DNA of 64,000 bases from Paraphysoderma sedebokerense (lineage: Eukaryota; Blastocladiomycota; Physodermatomycetes; Physodermatales; Physodermataceae), in the NCBI GenBank assembly GCA_025602915.1, contig JAHLJZ010000003.1:186001-250000 (forward strand), written 5' to 3'. Position 1 is the first letter of the stretch; every line of letters starts with the position of its first letter. The notes under the pieces were generated by a model. It had not been told where the DNA came from and made no database searches. It saw only the letters and a program-made list of their open reading frames with translations. A program made the position numbers and the translations under genes. This document shows, in pieces, positions 57,635 through 64,000 of the stretch.

Positions 57635-59743
57635 ATGAACCAAGCTGCCCTCAAGGAAAAGTTGGAGCAGTTGAGCTACTTCCTCGCTACCGCCCCCACA
57701 AACTGGGCTCCCAATGAACAGATTAGACGGTTTCTCCTGCCCAACGGCGAATACATCTCCTGCATATTGTGGAGCAATCTCTTCCACATCACTGGCACAG
57801 ACATCATCCGTGCTTTGCTCTTCAGGTTTCAAGCCGTCGGAAGGCCCGTCAAGAATACCAAAAAGTTTGAAGAAGGTGTCTTCTCCGACTTGAGAAATCT
57901 GAAACCCGGCGTAGACGCTACTTTAGAAGATAATAGATCCGAATTTTTAGAATGGTTATACAGACACAACTGCATTAGAACTCAAAAGAAGCAAAAAGTA
58001 TTTTACTGGTTTTCTGTCCCTTGGGACCAATTGTTCTACGATGCTCTTGAAAGAGATCTAAAGAGAGAAGGTACGTTCTTCTGAGAAGTTAACAGTTCGC
58101 GGAACTTCTTGGCATGTCTAACTCGATTTTCTGTTTTCCCAGCTCTCGGACTAGAACCGACATCTTTCCCTGTCACTCCTGGTGCATCAACTCCGTCTCT
58201 CCCTCACATGCCTTCGAACCCTGTTATTTCAAATGTGTCCACACCCAACATGTCCCCTGTCCAAATGCCCATCAACATTCATCAAACCTCGGCATCATTG
58301 GCGGCATCCCCATATCTGTCCCCCCATTGTAGTCCAAGCATCAGAGCTATGTCACTTCCACCATCTGGTCAGAATACTATGCAAATGTTTCAAGAAGCAT
58401 TGGCTACCGAACTTGATACATCGGTCTTCCAAAATCCGACGGCACCCCCTTCATCCTCTGCAGCGTCCTCTCCGTTCATTGCGCCAAGTACTTTACCAAT
58501 TCGCTATTATTCAGAACCGCCTTTTTCCATGGACCAAGATTCAACCAACAATGTCAACATGCTCTTGACGTCCTTCACTGAATATGTTACTGCTCTGAGC
58601 GATATGGTCCCAGCCGATGCAACTCAGACCTCCGTCTGCGTTCCTGATTCAACTGGAAAGTCATGGGACGATTTGGCGGTTGATTATTCGACTAAGCCAA
58701 AGAAACTGACAGAGGAAACAGGAACAGACGACTCCGAGAAATCGTCAACTGAAACTGGAGAAGAAAAGAGTACTGAAAACGGAGAAGCCGAAGAAGCTAC
58801 TCCCGCTTCTTCTGACGACTCATCCGATGAACGTGAACAGAAACGACAAGCCTCTACTCTTCTTAAATCAATGTCGCGCAGATTGTCACTTCCGCGCAAT
58901 GTTGTCGAGTGGTGGAGTGTGATGGGAAAATCTTCCGACAAGGACCAAGGCACCGCGTCTACCGGTACTGATGTGTGCAAGCCTCCAGAACTCCCAAGCA
59001 AGACAGAACTCCTCGCTTCACAATCAGGGTCAAAGGACCAAATCGCGGAAACGAAAGCTTTCCACTGCCCCGAAGCTGGTTGTGGTCGCGGTTTCAAACG
59101 GTGTGTGGCACTTTATCCGTTTCCAATTTATGACAAACTGGTACTAATTTTCTGACTCCTCCGCAGGTATGAACATCTCCGCCGCCATATGAGAATCCAT
59201 TCTGGCGAACGGCCATTTAAGTGTCCGGTCGAATCTTGCGGCAAAGGATTTTCCCGTTCTGATAATCTGTCACAGCACATGAAAGTTCATGCCGCTCAAG
59301 CTGAACGAACCCGTCGTCGGGAAATGGAACGTCTGTCGCGGGCATCTTCCATGGATTCGTACTACACTCAATCACCTCAAACGCAACCACAATACCTCAA
59401 TTCCCCTCCAACATATATTCCCCAACACCTCCAGTCACCGCATGCATCTCCACTGTTGATTCCGGGCCAGCTCCCTGGTGAACCTACTTATGATGTTCAT
59501 TCTCCCCATCAATCGCCACAGATTTCTAAAGTTAATCTTGACCTGCCATTGCCGAATGCTCAGTACATACCCACTATCAATCAGCTAATGCCTGTCGAAT
59601 GGCAAGGTCAGAACTCTGGAATGTACCAACAGCCTGCATCTCAGAATTATCAATATCAGTTCCCAAGCTTGAGCATGGGGATGGAAGGGCTTGTAGGTGT
59701 TGGAGGCAATAGGGTTCAGGAAACCTACAATTCATCTTATTAG
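57635..59743 (+). CDS. STE12: Ste12-type homeodomain transcription factor with two C2H2 fingers
   Basis: About 660 residues in three exons. The N-terminal Ste12 domain runs 57635-58070: [119 protein letters not shown] Ser/Pro/Gln-rich middle follows. Two C2H2 fingers near the C-terminus (59060-59290) are split by an intron at about 59103-59166: [26 protein letters not shown] and [25 protein letters not shown]. Filamentous fungi and Cryptococcus Ste12 have these fingers; budding yeast lacks them. It is the transcriptional output of the pheromone/invasion MAPK pathway and so fits downstream of the RAS gene here. The first exon ends GREG and continues [10 protein letters not shown]. Confidence 0.95.
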
Positions 59744-60145
59744 CTACTGTCATTTATTGTATTTAAGATAACTTAACTTTTATGTTTATGACTGTGATTT
59801 AAAGTGTCGAGGTAGTATTAGAATTTATTGGTTGACATAATCAATGCGTAATGTAGTGTTTACAGTATATTATCTCTAAATATAAAGAAATACAAATTTT
59901 TAAACGGTATCAAATGCTACATCGAGTGCTTTGCTCTTCTCTTGTCAGTCACGGAATTGCATGACTTCCACGGTCACACGCTGGTTGAACAATCCAAATG
60001 ACCCAGCTTAATCCTGACAGCGCCAAAAGAGTTGAAAAGACAATTTCCTCTTATCATTTATTTAGAAGCTTCTCGCAAACGTTAACCTTGTGCCGTAACA
60101 TACGACTTCACCACCACATAGGTAACACCAACTGCGAGCATTTCA
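59744..60145. other. Intergenic, STE12 3' end to F-box start
   Basis: 402 bp, AT-rich in the first half. It should hold the STE12 3' UTR and the F-box promoter. No motif was recognised. Confidence 0.5.
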
Positions 60146-61873
60146 ATGATACAACCTACGCTCCCCGAATTCATTCATCGCACGAATACGACACCCCCGT
60201 CTCGCGGCACTCTTTCCTTTGACTCAAGCTTGTCGTCTCCCGAGGATTTCACAAATGATGCGACGAAAAGAATTATCTCTATGGTAAATAAATGTAAAAA
60301 CTTATGGACTAGTGAAAGTGCGAGTCAATTGTCACTGAATAGATGGGAAGGAAAGGGAAAAAGTAAGTTTCCCCCGTTTTCCCCTCACCCAGAACAGTGG
60401 ATAGACATATGCTCTGAATAAATATGAACCGTTTAAAAACTTTATCCAGAAAAATAATTGAATGGGCTCATATCACATTAATGAGGAAAATGTAGGCTAA
60501 TGTCTCGAAAAATTAGGGACCGTTCAACCCATTTCTCTCCTCCGCCCATTGTCGGTCTCTACCTCTCCCTCCCTGTTCACTCTCCCCGACGAATTGATTT
60601 TACATATACTTTCATTTTTTTCCACAAAAGATCTAAATCGTTTACAGACCGCACTTGTGAATCTTTGTTCTCTCTATTTCAATCCTCAACATCCATTCGC
60701 GAGAAGATTCGCGATAGAAAAAATGGGTTGGAATAGAATCCGAATACTAAGTTTCGATATCAGTTTAAAGAGTGAATTAAACTTAAGCCGACCTTTCGGA
60801 TGGGGTAAACTATGGTGTAGGTATGGTTGTCAAGACAAGAACAATGATCGTAACAATCAACCAGGGATTGGAAGAACCAAAGTACTAGGGAGATCTTATT
60901 TCGCGAACTTGATTAATTCCACTTCCAACTCCTCGAGCGCCTCTTCTTCTTCTCTTTCCGCATCTCCTGCTGTCCAATCGACTTCAGCACCACATATACA
61001 GTCACCAGGTTTACTGCGATTCAGTCATACACCGTTACCAGATGGGAGTTTAATTTGCGGAAGTACAGCTGTATCTTGTCATTGTCGACGGATGGAAATC
61101 AGAAACAAATCAGACATTGATGAGGAAAATTACATTGAAGAACGATTGTCGCGGTTGAATTTAGACTTTGAACAATTCACGGATTCGACGAAATATTTAA
61201 TTTCAAAGATTAGAGAATCTAGTCTCGGATTCTTAAGGACCCTCGTCATCGCTGCTACACCCGGCGTAAATGGTTCGTATGATTCGTACCATTGTCACAA
61301 TACCTTCAAAATCCTATGTACAAATCCTGAATCGATTCAATGATCGTTTTAATCAATTGTTGTTTCTTTATTCATTTAGACTCCTTCATTCATTTAACGA
61401 CAATTTATTGTCCACACATTCAGACCCTCAATATTAGTAACAACCCTTCACTCACGAATAAATCTTTTTATTATTTATCCCAAAACCTCCCGAAATTAAC
61501 GCACCTGACTTGTTCTTCGTATTTTGTCGCTTCGCCGCGATACAATGACGCGGGTATCTTGTATTTACTTAGTAACAGAAATCTATCAGGTTTAGATATA
61601 AGTTGGGGTAAAAAAAGTTTGACGTTAGTCGGTATGATTGATTTGATTAAAGGTTCCGGTGTAGAAGGGTTCGCGACAATACGTAGTATCGATGCTAGAT
61701 ATTGTGCCGGCGTGGAAGAGTTGTTACAGGGCCCTGGGTGTAGCGGTTCTGGAAAGGTTGAACCGGGTCATGTTTGCTCTCGAGAAGTGATTCTACGGGA
61801 CGATGAAACTTCATCGACCGTTGTACACATCGCGAACGGGGGGTCGGGCACGGTTAAAGTAGTTATTGCGTAG
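60146..61873 (+). CDS. F-box / leucine-rich-repeat protein
   Basis: Three exons encode about 480 residues. The first exon (60146-60360) ends GKGK; its intron (GTAAGT ... TTAG, to about 60514) joins it to RTVQPISLL. The F-box follows: LFTLPDELILHILSFFSTKDLNRLQTAL (60570-60660), with the LPxExLxxIxxxL pattern that binds Skp1. The rest has LRR-like strands, for example FLRTLVIAATPG, CPHIQTLNISNNPSLTNKS, LPKLTHLTCSS, LSGLDISWGKKSL and IRSIDARYC, which resemble the AMN1/FBXL type. It probably recruits a substrate to an SCF ubiquitin ligase; the substrate is unknown. The second intron (about 61270-61378) is less certain. The start ATG at 60146 is the first in frame. Confidence 0.72.
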
Positions 61874-62134
61874 GAGAATTAATAAATCATGTAGCAGTTC
61901 TAGATAAGGTCACAGCAGAATAGAACTTTGTTGAATTATCACAGGTCACGATTTTTGTAATGATGAGTTTTCAACGGATATACTACAAATCAAGAAGCAT
62001 ACAAATGGTACAAGTTATTATCAACATTATAGCGCAAAGTCGAACATCGCATTCTTTTTTGTGCATAGTACAGAAATCTATTCGAAAAGGGATATTGACC
62101 CGATATTCTCCAGTACTACGGGAGTCGTCAGACA

Positions 62135-64000
62135 TTAATCTCTCCTACGATAATCTCTATCTCGATCACGGTCTCGTCCATTATATCGTTCCCTCGACCT
62201 TCGGTCCCTGTCGCGTCTGGGGCTTCGACTTCTGCTGCGGCTTCGATCACGGAATTCCGGTGATCCATAGTCCTGCACATTTAAATTTCGACAACAGCTA
62301 ATTATCAGTATCATCTTACAGTGGGAAACAAAAATACATCATCCATACCCTCGAGTCTCGTCCCTTACTGAATGATTCACGCTTACTTTTATTGTCCATT
62401 GTAGCATTTTCAACTTTCAATCGTCTGCCATCCATTTCGTATCCATTGAACTCTAGGGCAGATGTCACCGAAGTTTCGGAAAAATACTCTACGTAGCCGA
62501 ATCTACGAATAAAAAGATACACAAATTAATGACTGTACGAAGGCTGCTTTGAAATATATGTAAGACGAACCCGGATGGTAATCCAGTTTTTTTGTCGAGG
62601 ACGAGCCGAACGTCCTTGACATCACCACACTGATTAAAAAATTCGCGTAGACGTCGCGTCGTTATTGTAGAAGGCAAATTGCCAACGAAAATAACCAGAG
62701 GATCAGTGACGGAATTTTTAACTTGCGCACGATGAATCTGCAAGAAAAACATTAGGAAATGTAGTTACGCAGGAGAGCTCAACGTGTACTTACCTTTAAG
62801 TAGCGCCCATGAAATTCGTTCCCATTGAGATCCATAGCCTTTTGAGCAGCACTTTCAGTCTCAAAATCAACAAACGCGAATCTAAAACATCATCGCGTTA
62901 GTTCATATGACAAAATTCAGATCGATAAAAACCCAACGTGAACTAACTTTCTTCTACCCCCAGTCTGATAGTCCATTTCCCACCTGATATCACCGACGGG
63001 ACCACATTGCCCGAAATATTCCTTCAGATCCTCCGGGGTGAGAGTGGAAGCTAATCCTCCAACATAGAGTGTCGTTATTTTTTTATCCTCTTTCTTATGT
63101 GACTTCGCCGTTTCGCCATTATGCTGTTTCATACTACGCTGAAGGCTCTGGAGTAATTTGTCGGCCTGGGATGTGAATTCAGCACCGGAGTGTTTAGGCG
63201 ACTCTCTTTGCGAATCCGGACGAGCATCTCGCACCTACGTTTCGCAGATGTGAATTACGAAGGAAAAGGTGGAAATCAAATGATCTGATGTTTGGTACCT
63301 CAATTGTACGGCCATCAACAACAGTACCCGTTGCCTTCAAAGCACGCTCAACCGCAGCCGAATCGCGATACACGACAAATCCATAACTAAGCCCAACCAT
63401 ACATGATAAGCAAAAGTCCTGTTAAATCAAATCTTAACTTTAAAGGAACAAACCCTTTGCATTTTGAGGTAGCCTTATCAGGTATTAATCTGATGCCCAT
63501 GATCTCGCCATAGCCCTCGAAAAGTGACTTCACCCTTTCGGCGGTAATCTCGAGCGGCAAATTTCCAACGAAAATCGCGTTAGGTGAAGTTGAAGAAAGT
63601 TGAGATTGCTTTTCTTTTATCTTGGTAAGGGTAGCAGGAGTCAAATCGGAGTAATCGACCTAAACGCAACTGAGTATTATGGACCTTCTAGCTTCTCGGA
63701 CAGATAGTGATTCAATACCTTAAGTACAATGCTTCCATGAGCAGTTCCATCATACTTCATCGCTCTTCTTGCATCGGCATCGGAGGCAAATTGCACAAAC
63801 GCGTATCTATAGCTAGAACATTAGCTTCAAAAGCATCCTAAGCGACGGCGTCGAAAGAACAAACTTTTTGCGATAACCTGTGACTTCGTCCGCTTCGAAA
63901 TAAACTCCGGTGATGTCGCAATCGGAGAACAATTTTCTGACGTCGGCAATCGACATGTCCGGGGTAATATTGCCGACAAATAGCGTCAATCGGCATTCCT
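62135..64000 (-). CDS. Multi-RRM protein with SR/RD-rich tail (N-terminus beyond right edge)
   Basis: At least four RRMs are visible, reading leftwards. RRM1 (63990-63725): LTLFVGNITPDMSIADVRK, YRKK|YAFVQFAS. RRM2 (63590-63300): IFVGNLPLEITAERVKSLFEGY, CKG|YGFVVYRD. RRM3 (63080-62795): LYVGGLASTLTPEDLKEYFGQ, RRK|FAFVDFET. RRM4 (62700-62420): IFVGNLPSTITTRRLREFFNQ, SG|FGYVEYFS. RNP1 and RNP2 aromatic residues are present in each. The last exon (62270-62135) codes an RS/RD tail (RDRSRSRSRSPRRDRDRR). This looks like a nucleolar or splicing RNA-binding protein of the Nsr1/Gar2 or SR type; I cannot name the orthologue. Introns occur at equal places in each RRM (see findings). The start lies off the right edge. 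Confidence 0.85.

Noticed and set aside
1-64000. tRNA, rRNA, snRNA, transposon, virus-like or CRISPR elements
   Set aside because: I looked for T-arm (GGTTCGA-type) blocks, snRNA core motifs, reverse-transcriptase, transposase and capsid words and long terminal repeats on both strands and recognised none.

Overview
The window reads as nuclear DNA of a fungus, most likely an early-diverging (non-Dikarya) lineage. Twenty-five protein genes are packed on both strands, nearly all with many short GT-AG introns (about 40-90 nt) and recognisable branch points (CTAAC, TACTAAC). Fungal hallmarks are a Ste12 homeodomain factor with C2H2 fingers, a Gcn4-like bZIP, a Snf5 with a C-terminal GATA finger, an Yfh7-type kinase, a Tco89-like protein and the mitochondrial Imp2 protease. 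Features absent from the well-studied yeasts are also here: MED25 with both its vWA and ACID domains, a PDE8-like cyclic-nucleotide phosphodiesterase, and an AT-AC intron with minor-spliceosome (U12-type) signals in the NASP gene. No tRNA, rRNA, CRISPR, transposon or viral remnant was recognised.

Layout. 0-10 kb: GlnRS (-, cut by the left edge) diverges from ARP6 (+), followed by a large SYCP2/Red1-like meiotic axis gene (+). 10-16 kb: Gcn4-like bZIP (-), three-KH RNA-binding protein (-), NASP histone chaperone (+). 16-27 kb: Snf2/Sth1 ATPase (-) diverging from SGF29 (+), then an Yfh7-like kinase (-) and an LRR protein (-). 27-34 kb: RhoGEF (+), SDR oxidoreductase (-), ZNHIT2-like protein (+). 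34-44.8 kb: MED25 (-) diverging from SNF5 (+), Tco89-like (-) diverging from IMP2 (+), RAS (-). 44.8-46.4 kb is the largest gene-free gap. 46.4-51 kb: LDAF1/promethin-like protein (+) and a six-TM phosphodiesterase (+). 51-57 kb: SAPS phosphatase subunit (-) and EBP1 (+). 57-64 kb: STE12 (+), F-box protein (+) and a multi-RRM SR-tailed protein (-, cut by the right edge).

The window is rich in chromatin and transcription genes: ARP6 (SWR1), SNF2 and SNF5 (one remodeller), SGF29 (SAGA), MED25 (Mediator), NASP, the axis protein, ZNHIT2, STE12 and a bZIP. RAS, the phosphodiesterase, the Tco89-like protein, the RhoGEF and STE12 form a signalling group of the kind that links nutrients and cAMP to growth and mating. 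Several intergenic promoters, mostly of chromatin genes, carry CACGTG boxes. The most unusual items are the AT-AC intron, the axis protein, the six-TM phosphodiesterase, MED25, and the repeated intron pattern inside the RRM protein.
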